Positions 8,829 through 15,761 of a stretch of DNA of 15,761 nt are shown in pieces. The DNA is from Chromera velia (lineage: Eukaryota; Sar; Chromeraceae). A program made the translations under genes and the position numbers. The stretch covers positions 1-15,761 of the forward strand of contig JAHBMJ010002811.1 of the NCBI GenBank assembly GCA_018398765.1, given 5' to 3'. The notes under the pieces are model-generated. The model was not told where the DNA came from. It did no database searches and worked only from the letters and a program-made list of their open reading frames with translations. Each line of letters opens with the position of its first letter. Positions within the stretch are counted from its first letter, which is position 1.

Positions 8829-9521
8829 CTGTGTGTGCCTACCTGCCTGCCCGTCTGAGCGCTTGTCAGATAGCCCCGCTGTTTGTTGTTTGTAAGCGTA
8901 TGTGAAGGAAGAAAGAGAGTGATTTGAAAGTCTCAGAAATTCTTCAGTGCGTCGTTGCCTCCCTTGCCACCGGCCTGCCTGCCAGCCTTGCTTCCTGTCC
9001 TCTTTGCTTTCCTCCTGCCCCGCTTCCGAGCGAGACAAACGTTTGCTCTCTAATGTGCCTCTCTTAGAGTCTCCGACCTCATCTACCCTCCTCCCTCTTT
9101 GCTCCACATCCGGACGACCAACCCTCTATTCACCCACACACCCCAAGCCCACGCGCATGCACGCACCTATTTCTTACCTATTCGATCTGGCTCTAGCCAT
9201 ACAGAGAAGTTCGCTGGTTCCTCTTCTTGCATCAATGCTAATGCTTTCTTTCCGCCGATCTCTCTCTCTCTCTCTCTCTCTGTCTGTCTGCTTGCAGCGA
9301 AGAAATTCGACTCCTCGAAGGGCCGCGGGCCTCTCAAATTCGCTGCCGGCACTGGGCGTGTGATCAAAGGCTGGGACTCGACCCTGCTCCAGATGAAGGA
9401 GGGGGAGACACGAAGAATCGTGATCCCTCCTGAGTTGGCATACGGAAAGAGGGGGGCAGGCGGTGTGATCCCCCCCAACGCCACTCTGTACTTCGAGATG
9501 ACTCTCAACAAGGTCCAGTAA
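7320..9521 (+). CDS. FKBP-type peptidyl-prolyl cis-trans isomerase, predicted thylakoid lumen (3 exons)
   Basis: Exons are 7320-7601, 7986-8085 and 9298-9521, joined in phase 0 and then phase 1 (Ser128 is split), giving 201 residues. Residues 1-17 form a hydrophobic signal peptide. Phe18 starts a transit-like segment, as in proteins of red-type complex plastids. Arg53-Arg54, a hydrophobic stretch and Ala-Glu-Ala (79-81) resemble a Tat thylakoid signal, leaving a mature protein of about 120 residues. The FKBP domain runs from about 95 to 198. Ligand-pocket residues known from FKBP12 are all present: Tyr118, Phe131-Asp132, Phe142, Val149-Ile150, Trp153, Tyr176 and Phe193. The family catalyses Xaa-Pro isomerisation and assists protein folding. 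The mature part has no cysteine, so the disulfide control known for plant FKBP13 cannot operate. The start is the first ATG giving the signal peptide. Exon joints are inferred from GT-AG sites and domain continuity, not from cDNA. Confidence 0.9.
7602..7985 (+). other. FKBP intron 1
   Basis: The donor GGA|GTCAGT and acceptor ACATGCAG|GTG give a phase 0 joint that reads from Pro-Asp-Gly into Val-Lys-Tyr, the usual start of an FKBP fold. Without splicing, the exon 1 frame stops at 7611-7613. A textbook GTGAGT donor lies 10 bases downstream (7612) but would shift the frame with this acceptor. The intron is 384 bp and begins with GTCAGTCAGT, the same ten bases that begin intron 2. Confidence 0.8.
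8086..9297 (+). other. FKBP intron 2, dominated by GTCA repeats
   Basis: The donor TCAT|GTCAGT and acceptor CTTGCAG|CGA join Glu-Ser to Ser-Lys-Lys-Phe-Asp in phase 1. The 1212-bp intron opens directly into GTCA/GCCA/GGCA tetranucleotide repeats (8086 to about 8700), then CT and GT runs (about 8735-8827), and ends with a long CT tract (about 9260-9290) serving as polypyrimidine tract. Open frames within it are artefacts of these repeats. Confidence 0.85.
8282..8690. repeat. Higher-order repeat of about 170 bp inside intron 2
   Basis: Within the GTCA-type repeat, a longer unit starting AGTCTCTCT recurs at 8282, 8454 and 8622 (spacings 172 and 168). The first two copies share a CCAGTCTGCCAGTAAG stretch and a CAGTTAGTTCCACTGTT stretch in the same order; the third is shorter and more diverged. 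Confidence 0.7.
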
Positions 9522-10757
9522 GGAGTTTTTTGCGTCGGTGGAAGGATCCATTTAACGCGAAAATGTTCTTAGTCGTCCCAACGGATGCCGCGTTGTTGTC
9601 AGGACTGACCCTCAACGGACTTACTTGGTAGACCCGATGACAGAAAGATGCAAAGAGAAAAGAGAGGGGGAAGGAGGGTGTGAGCATGATAGACAGGCAG
9701 GGAAAAGAAGACTGATTCGAAAGGAAGGTAGATAGACTGTTGAGACTGAGGCTTGCGTAGACATGGAAGCCGGGAGGCGAAAGACAGATGCGCAAGCGTG
9801 CCATTTGAATCAAAACAGACAAAAGGAGAGGTGGGCGGATTGATACATCTACTGCTAGATTAGCAGTGACAGCGGAAAACGGCTAGAAAAGGCACTGCAC
9901 GCGAGAGAGACGGGGTCTTAAGAAAAAAGACAAGAAGAAAAAGAGCTTTCGAAGGAAGGAAGAAAGAAGCTGCGAAAAGAAGCATACGTGCAAAAAGTGA
10001 AAAAGGAAATGTGAAAGACGCTTCACTAAAAGGAATTCAGGGGAGGATAATTCAGGCAAATAGACAAGAAGGACCCGATCAAAACTTCCGTTTCCATTCG
10101 GACGAACCCGCGAAGTGTGCAGGGAGGGGAGGGGTCCTCTTTCGATTGAAATTGGATCTGCTCTGCAAGAATTGGCACCTGAAGAGGAGGGGGGTACACG
10201 GAACGTGGCGACCTCAGCCGATCTGTCACGCTCTTGGTCACGTACGTCCACGTACGTCGTGTCCTCAAGGTTGGAAGAAACTGATGCCTTCAACACAAGT
10301 CATGTATGTTTGAATCCGCCTCTCATACAATCTGCTTTGCCATGCCTTGCCCTTTATTCACTTGCTGCGCCTCCATTCGAAGCAAAACATTGGGAAACGC
10401 TAAGCAGGTGTAGAAATCACAGTGTCATACATTCCCACTGGCAGTCATAGCTACTGCCAATGCAAATTAACTTTAGTTAAGTAGCGACTGGGGCTAACGA
10501 CTAAAAATACACTGCTAATTTCATATATTCAACGTTTAGTAAGTAAACATATTTCAACAAAAAAAAATTATAATTTCTGTTTTTAATACTAAGATTCTAT
10601 CAATTTTTATGTGGAGTCGGCTGACATAGCTGACTCGGCTCATCAATTATTAGTTTGTATTGAATTTATTTCTACGTTATTATCGTTGTTATTTATGCTC
10701 AGTCATTTTTTTTTTTGTGGGGGCTTGTATAGCCGTCAGCTTATGTGACCCCTCCTG
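9522..10757. other. 3' flank of the FKBP gene and geneless DNA
   Basis: About 9630-10130 is purine-rich on the plus strand and should contain the 3' UTR; no definite poly(A) signal was found. A tandem CACGTACGTC pair lies at 10239-10258. Two small hairpins are visible: GGCAGT/ACTGCC (10440-10458) and a 9-bp stem with loop GACAT (10614-10636, one G-T pair). From about 10480 the sequence is AT-rich. Open frames here show no recognisable domain. Confidence 0.5.
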
Positions 10758-11175
10758 TAGTGATCATGTTTGATTTGATTTGATTTGATTTAATTTAATT
10801 TGAGGTAGGGCTTAAGCTCAAATCAATATCTAGTCAGGGAGGACCTAGTGTTTAAAGACCTATCAAATACGATCAAATATTTGATCAATATGACTTTCAA
10901 CCTCAAATATGAAGATCCCGAAAAAACTTTTGCAAGTACCGATCCGTCATGCATGCTGATTCAAATGAAAAAACCTAAATCTTGATGGTTTGCTCTCAAA
11001 AAAAAAACGTTTTGAGCTGCACTGAAATTGACGTTTCACCCCCTTTTACTTCATGCAGAGGTAAACCGATCAGCTGAACGTTTTCCCGAACAGCTGTGTT
11101 GACTTTTCTGGTGCTGGAACATCTTTTACGGCCCCCTTTTTGAGCGTCTGCAAACATTTTACACCCCGTAAAGAC

Positions 11176-11829
11176 ATGTCACACAATCCGACAGGGTTGA
11201 ACGGGAAGAAGGAGGCATTTGTTTTTAGAGCCGGGTACGCAAAAAAAATATGGTCCGTGCAAAAGGGGGCAAATGTGATTTAGTGTCAGGTGAAAATACA
11301 AGGAGCCGAAGGGGAAGGAGAAACTATTTGTGGCTGTGAGTATGCAGCAGCGGCAACCAGTTCTTTTCAAACCCACCTCATCAATCAGCGTGGCTTAACG
11401 ATCACGTCTGACAAACATGTGCAGCTGCTCCAAGAAAGACAAGAGAAGTGGTCGGAGGGGGCGGGGGGGACGAAGCAGCCTGACATGCGAACGTTTTTCC
11501 CCACCAAAGATGAAGCAGAAGCCGTGGTCATACCATATGCAAAGACGTATAAGAAGAGAATCAAGTGTGATATGCTGACCACTAACTTTCTGGCTAGTGC
11601 TGGCTGGCCTCATCTCACAGAAAACGAGGCATTGCGAAAGCTGGTCAAGGCACTGGACCCCTGCTACGATCTCCCGTCTGTGGGGAAGGTGCAGAGACTT
11701 CTGTTCCCAACACTGAAGAACGAGATTATTCTGTCAATGAAAGACAGGTTAAGAAAAGCAGCGACCCGATAAGTGTCGATCACCCTCGACATATGGTCAG
11801 AAGGAAAAAGGCAACGGGGGGGCTGCTGA
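11176..11829 (+). pseudogene. hAT transposase remnant: BED-like finger to first catalytic Asp
   Basis: One frame reads from an ATG at 11176 to a TGA at 11827-11829, broken by TAG at 11281-11283 and TAA at 11770-11772. Before the first stop is a Lys-Lys-Ile-Trp segment like the start of a BED zinc finger; after it come Cys-Gly-Cys and Ser-Phe-Gln-Thr-His-Leu, a degenerate finger. Next is Gln-Pro-Asp-Met-Arg-Thr-Phe-Phe-Pro, then a region like hAT transposases (Ala-Gly-Trp-Pro ... Glu-Asn-Glu ... Leu-Asp-Pro-Cys-Tyr-Asp-Leu-Pro-Ser). Just after the second stop the same frame gives Val-Ser-Ile-Thr-Leu-Asp-Ile-Trp-Ser, matching the first catalytic Asp motif (codon 11788-11790). The remaining core and C-terminal dimerisation domain are missing. 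In life it would bind element ends and cut and paste DNA; this copy cannot. Confidence 0.8.
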
Positions 11830-12304
11830 CAGTGCTGGAGGGGAGGCCGCTCCTGCAAGGCCCGGCGGGAGGACCAATTTGAAACCAAAGGAGGCGGCCG
11901 CAGACGTAAATGCTGAGAAGGCTGGGGGGAAACTTCCCCCTCCTGAGAAAGTTATCACTCCAGGTGAGGAAGGCTACCGACCTCTTTATATTCACCTCCA
12001 ACACAAGGGGCTTGTTGTCGGCCCTGGCGCGGCACAGAGGGTAGCCAAACTTACCAACTCTGGATACTTAGCTACCCAGAAACAGGACAGTTCCAACACT
12101 AACAGCAATAGCAAACGTGTGCGCGGTTCTCCGTCTTACCCCGTTGTCATCTCTCCGCAACCGAATAGAAGCCCAGGAGCACCCACTCCTGGAAAGCCGA
12201 AAAGCCAGAGAAAAAGCTCTCAGCAGCTCGGAGTCCCACCACCGATCGATTCGATTCACATTGAAGAAAGTGATCATGAAGAAGAGGAAAAGGAAGTGCT
12301 ATAA
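11753..12304 (+). pseudogene. Second hAT-internal open frame, Pro/Ser-rich with acidic tail
   Basis: This frame is open from 11753 to a TAA at 12302-12304 and lies +1 relative to the transposase remnant. It has no ATG near its start (11879 is TTG), so it probably continues another frame. The run of seven G's at 11816-11822 is a plausible frameshift site. The peptide has an Ala/Pro/Lys-rich start, a segment with Glu-Gly-Tyr-Arg-Pro-Leu-Tyr-Ile-His-Leu, a Ser/Pro/Lys-rich disordered part, and an acidic end (Glu-Ser-Asp-His-Glu-Glu-Glu-Glu). I do not recognise a domain. It may be the disordered C-terminal tail of the transposase joined to the N-terminal part by an internal deletion, or unrelated captured sequence. 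Confidence 0.4.
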
Positions 12305-12698
12305 AGCTGAGTGATTGTCACCTCAATTTTGATACGTGCTCTAACTTTATCGTATCAATAAAAAGTCATATACAATTTCAAATCTATCAATTTTACGTTC
12401 TTAATCTCTATTAGTACTAGAGTGAATCTCAGTGACTAGTGTACATACACTGCCATACAGGCACATTTTTTTTACGGAACTGATAAGTTATAATTTTATA
12501 TGTATTTTTTTAAATTTTTGAAACACACATCAGAAATGTTCTGATAACTATTATCATAAACTGATAAGTTATAATTTTATATATATAAAGAGGTTAACCT
12601 CAAATCTTACCTCAAATATCAAATATTTGAGGTTGAAGCTCAAATCAAATCAAATCAAATCAAATATAATCAAATCAAACATGGTCACTACCCTCCTG

Positions 12699-13723
12699 TT
12701 GATATGTCAACAATATTTTTCCTTCAATCTTTTGTTATCCCCGATTCTACCCGACTTCTATCTTTTATACTCTTATGTCTAGTCTTGTATCTCCTCTTCT
12801 CGACTGTTCCATTCTTGGAGCGAGCGTTACGCAGTCCGTCTTTGCCTTTTTTATGCCTTTTCTTCGCCCTTGTTTCGCGTATAAATCATATGGAAGCGAG
12901 TTTCTTCTTTCCATACTTGAATTGAGGGGTAAAAGACAGAATTTTTTCCCTTTTTCTCTTCACGAACACAACTGTTACAGACAAAGCAGAAAGAATACAA
13001 TAAAGTAAGAGCGATCTTGCTGGCAGTGAAGAAAATATGAGAAGACCATGAACAGTAATTTCTGTTAGACACAAAACATGGGCCGAATATGCTTGCAGAG
13101 TCCAGTTGATCCTGCATATACCTGTGGAGCAGGGAGGTGCTCTGCCCGGATGAGTTCATCTATGTTTCCTGCAGCCCAAGCAGAAATTAAAGAGCAGGGA
13201 GGTATGAAGATAATCATTGAAGAATTTCTAGGAGGTAGGGGCGTAGACCTTTTGGCTAGCCCATAGTCCTATTCTGTACGTGTTCTTTCGAGGCTGGATT
13301 CCGACGCACATCGATCGCAGCAACACTGCATAGAGAAATTCAATCTGATCCCTAGATTTAAAAGAACGAAAAACAACAGGACAACTACAACAGTTTAATA
13401 GACCCAGCCTCGTTTCTTATAATCAGCTACAAGCACTTGTGCCAATCAGGAAAGTACCGTTTTCCATGTCTTGTCCTCCCACTCCCTCTCCACATTTTCT
13501 GCAGGCTCACTGTGGTCCCTGGGAATGAATGAACCTCTACGTCTCCGCATCTTCTTTTTTAGAAGGGACAAGGACCGAGAAAAGGGAAAGGGTGGTGGTG
13601 GAGGTGGTGGCGAGGAGGGGTAAGGAGGTAGGCGGGTGGAGGGGGGGATCTTGCCTCGATCGGTTGTCTAAAGTTGAATTCTTGAATGCACGGCACGCAA
13701 TCAGGTCAATCCATCACATATAA
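12699..13723. other. Geneless stretch
   Basis: No gene is recognised. A 62-codon open frame at 13078-13266 has no recognisable domain; near it GAGCAGGGAGGT occurs twice (13127 and 13192), and a splice-acceptor-like TTTCCTGCAG lies at about 13165. Around 13575-13650 is a purine-rich GGTGGTGGAGG stretch. Confidence 0.45.
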
Positions 13724-14057
13724 GCCTTGGCCCTTGAATTGTGACCATTCAACCACCCTTTGCATCAACTGATCTGTATGGATGAATCTGTATGGTTTTC
13801 TTTTTTATTTTTCAATTCTTTTTTTTTTTGTAAAAAAAAATGGCCAGCTCCAGGTGGGGCCCTATCTGAAAGCGGTGTAAGCGTTCTCATCGCGTGCGCG
13901 CGCGTCGACGACAGACGTGCAACAATGGCACAAAATATAAGAGCAAAGGGTGGCATAGTGTTTGTCTGTGTGCGAGTTAGTGGGTGTCGGCAGGTGTTTG
14001 TCTGTAGGTACGTTAGGGTGGTATACGCCCATTTGGTCACAATTCAAGGGCCAAGGC
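13724..14057. mobile_element. MITE-like inverted-repeat element, copy 1
   Basis: Perfect 24-bp inverted repeats bound the element: 13724-13747 (GCCTTGGCCCTTGAATTGTG, then ACCA) and 14034-14057. The interior holds a T run followed by GT and an A run (about 13817-13840), another small inverted structure. No target duplication is evident outside the repeats (TATAA on the left, ATCGT on the right), so the superfamily is unassigned. The overlapping open frame is not conserved in copy 2. Confidence 0.65.
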
Positions 14058-14544
14058 ATCGTGAGCTGTGTGACTTTGATTTCTTTTTGTTCTTGAATAA
14101 ACGTCTTTGCTGTCTCTGCCATCTCTGCAGGTTATTTAGAGCGACTGACTTTCTCTCTGGGTGGCGTTTCTTAGAAAGTTAGTCTTCTTCGATTTGAACC
14201 GTTTTTTGCCCCCCCCCTCCCCCTTCTCTGTGTGTATACATGTATGTGTATGTATGTATGTATGTATGTGTATGTATGGATGGATGGATGAGTAGTTGGG
14301 TGGGTGGGTAGGTAGGTCCCTGAGTGTGAGGGTGCACGCAGGCTAGTTCAGAGGTTGGATGTACAGAGCTAGCAGGGATAAAGAGAGAGAGAGAGAAAGA
14401 AGGTGGGAGAGGGAGAAAGAGTATAGAGAGATGGCGTATACGTTTCAGTGAGAGAAAAGGAAGGAGAAAGGATCGAGGTAAGTAGGTAAGAAAGAGTGAG
14501 ACAGGCCTTTCATGGGAGCAGAGAGTATGTGTGGCAGGAGAAGT
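13724..14544. repeat. Direct repeat copy 1 of a unit of about 1.21 kb
   Basis: The sequence from about 13724 to 14544 recurs at about 14934-15761 with an offset of 1210-1217 bp, differing by scattered substitutions and length changes in homopolymers and microsatellites. The repeat begins at the inverted-repeat element and continues through an AATAAA-containing stretch (about 14096), a C run (about 14209), TGTA/GGAT microsatellites and a purine-rich block. The part from 14545 to about 14930 has no second copy in the window because copy 2 is cut by the window end. Confidence 0.9.
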
Positions 14545-14933
14545 GTAACTAAATAGACAAATGACTGTCAGTGAATGAAAGAGCAGAGAGGTGCGGTAGG
14601 TAGGACATGGTAGAAAAAAGTGATGAAAAATAAACAGAACAGATGAGTGTACACTGTACGGAGGGGCTTGGCAATCGGTTGGTAGATTCTCTGAAAGTGA
14701 AGGGTAGGGGCACATTCAGTCAGACAGTGTGCTTGATGGTAGAAAGCTTATGATAGAAGAGCGAAAGAGAGAGAGAAGGGAAGAAGGCAGGCAGGGAGAG
14801 AACACAAGTGGGTTGGTTACTTGGTAGGTCAGTTGGGTGGCCTTTTCCTTCCGTTCATGCACGTGTTCTGTCAGTCAGAAAGAAAAAGAAATCATTTCAA
14901 GAAAAACGCGTTTTTATAGTTTGACTCTACAAA
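14545..14933. other. Purine-rich geneless stretch between the repeat copies
   Basis: The plus strand is G/A-rich, with GAGAGA and GGCAGGCAGG runs (about 14765-14800) and TGGTTGG/TAGGT stretches. Nothing gene-like is visible. It is probably the rest of the 1.21-kb repeat unit. Confidence 0.4.
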
Positions 14934-15761
14934 GCTCTGGCCCTTGAATTGTGACCATTCAACCACCCTTTGCCTCAACTGATCTCTATGGATGAATCTG
15001 TATGGTTTTCTTTTTTATTTTTCAATTCTTTTTTTTTTTTTGTAAAAAAAAAATAGCCAGCTCCAGGTGGGGCCCTATCTGAAAGTGGTGTAAACGCTCT
15101 CATCGCACACGCGCGCGTCGATGACAGACGTGTAACAATGGCACAAAATATAAGAGCAAAGGGTGGTATAGTGTTTGTCTGTGTGCGAGTTAGTGGGTGT
15201 TGGCAGGTGTTTGTCTGTAGGTACGTTAGGGTGGTATACGCTTATTTGGTCACAATTCAAGGGCCAGGGCATCGTAAGCTGTGTGACTTTGATTTCTTTT
15301 TGTTCTTGAATAAACGTCTTTGCTGTCTCTGCCGTCTCTGCAGGTTACTTAGAGCGACTGACTTTCTCTCTGGGTGGCGTTTCTCGGAAAGTTGGTCTTC
15401 TTCGATTTGAACCGTTTTTTGCCCCCCCCTTCCCCCTTCTCTGTGTGTATACGTGTATGTGTGTGTATGTATGTATGTGTATGTGTGGATGGATGGATGG
15501 ATGAGTAGTTGGGTGGGTGGGTAGGTAGGTCACTAAGTGTGAGGGTGCATGCAAGCTAGTTCAGAGGTTGGATGTACAGAGCTAGCAGGGATGAAGAGAG
15601 AGAGAGAGAGAGAAAGAAGGTGGGAGAGGGAGAAAGAGTGTAGAGAGACGGCGTATACGTTTCAGTGAGAGAAAAGGAAGGAGAAAGGATCGAGGTAAGT
15701 AGGTAAAAAAGAGTGAGACAGGCCTTTCATGGGAGCAGAGAGTATGTGTGGCAGGAGAAGT
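14934..15761. repeat. Direct repeat copy 2 (cut by window end)
   Basis: This matches copy 1 from its first bases to the last base of the window. Most substitutions between the copies are transitions (for example at GAAAGCGGTG/GAAAGTGGTG and GTCGACGAC/GTCGATGAC), with very few transversions near the left end. The microsatellites differ in unit number, as expected of copies diverging independently. Confidence 0.9.
14937..15267. mobile_element. MITE-like inverted-repeat element, copy 2
   Basis: Perfect 21-bp inverted repeats lie at 14937-14957 and 15247-15267. Relative to copy 1, the outermost base of the left arm is C instead of T and the matching base of the right arm is G instead of A, so pairing is kept. 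The length is 331 bp against 328 bp for the same span in copy 1; the difference lies in the T and A runs. Confidence 0.65.

Larger units (their letters stand above)
10758..12690 (+). mobile_element. hAT-superfamily DNA transposon, complete but inactive
   Basis: The 1933-bp element is flanked by the perfect 8-bp direct repeat CCCTCCTG (10750-10757 and 12691-12698). Its termini are inverted repeats starting TAGTGATCATGTTTGATTTG on the left and TAGTGACCATGTTTGATTTG on the right. An 8-bp duplication and TAGNG-type ends are diagnostic of hAT. Both termini then run into TTTGA pentanucleotide repeats (four intact units on the left, seven with one variant on the right). Subterminal CCTCAAATAT motifs occur on both sides, and one near 12609-12631 forms a palindrome. 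A 22-bp direct repeat (CTGATAAGTTATAATTTTAT and two more bases) lies at about 12480 and 12561. Inside is a transposase gene with stop codons and most of its catalytic core missing, so the copy could move only with help in trans. Confidence 0.92.

Noticed and set aside
11748-11773. A 26-bp intron (GTTAAG...AAG) removing the TAA at 11770 in the hAT gene
   Set aside because: Far too short for normal spliceosomal introns, and 26 bases is not a multiple of three, so it would also lose the frame of the Asp motif.
13078-13266. 62-codon frame, and a resemblance of CAGTTGATCCTG to the 5' end of 18S rRNA
   Set aside because: The frame has no recognised domain, and the rRNA match is about a dozen bases with no continuation.
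13760-14182. 140-codon frame in repeat copy 1, partly kept in copy 2 (15138-15410)
   Set aside because: Many of the substitutions between the copies change residues and the stop position is not kept, so there is no sign of selection on a protein.

Overview
This is a window of nuclear DNA from a eukaryote with a complex (secondary, red-type) plastid. The evidence is one intron-containing gene whose protein carries a signal peptide, then a transit-like segment starting with Phe, then a twin-arginine thylakoid signal, then an FKBP domain. A GT-AG intron structure, a Pol III type tRNA-Lys gene, several DNA transposons and very heavy microsatellite content fit this. A chromerid-like alveolate alga or a stramenopile alga would suit; the species cannot be fixed from the window. 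There are no bacterial operons, CRISPR arrays or origins.

Layout. 1-380: a GC-rich MITE-like element with 13-bp terminal inverted repeats (TIRs). 480-600: two diverged 66-bp repeats. About 880-2050: a pyrimidine-rich degenerate tandem repeat. 2300-2956: AT-rich, geneless. 2957-3171: a PIF/Harbinger-like MITE with TTA target duplications. 3175-3960: geneless, with an (AT)n run. 3962-4690: TCAC, CA and CT microsatellites. 4700-7045: a dimeric array of about 160 bp whose modules carry the 5' half (D arm/A box) of a tRNA, interrupted at 4977-5805 by a foldback DNA transposon that duplicated 9 bp of one A box. 7046-7118: an intact tRNA-Lys(UUU) sitting where the next array module would start, followed by a T5 terminator. 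7320-9521: a three-exon gene for a 201-residue predicted thylakoid-lumen FKBP peptidyl-prolyl isomerase. 9522-10757: purine-rich then AT-rich geneless DNA. 10758-12690: a complete hAT element with a perfect 8-bp target duplication and a broken transposase gene. 12699-13723: nothing recognised. 13724-15761: two direct copies of a repeat unit of about 1.21 kb (the second cut by the window end), each starting with a 330-bp inverted-repeat element.

Only two genes look functional: tRNA-Lys and the FKBP gene, lying 201 bp apart on the same strand. Everything else is repeat or transposon DNA. The most unusual items are the tRNA-Lys-half array (18 A-box modules ending at the intact tRNA gene), the exactly reconstructable transposon insertion into one of its A boxes, the hAT element with TTTGA-repeat termini, and the coordinated change in both arms of the duplicated inverted-repeat element near the right end.
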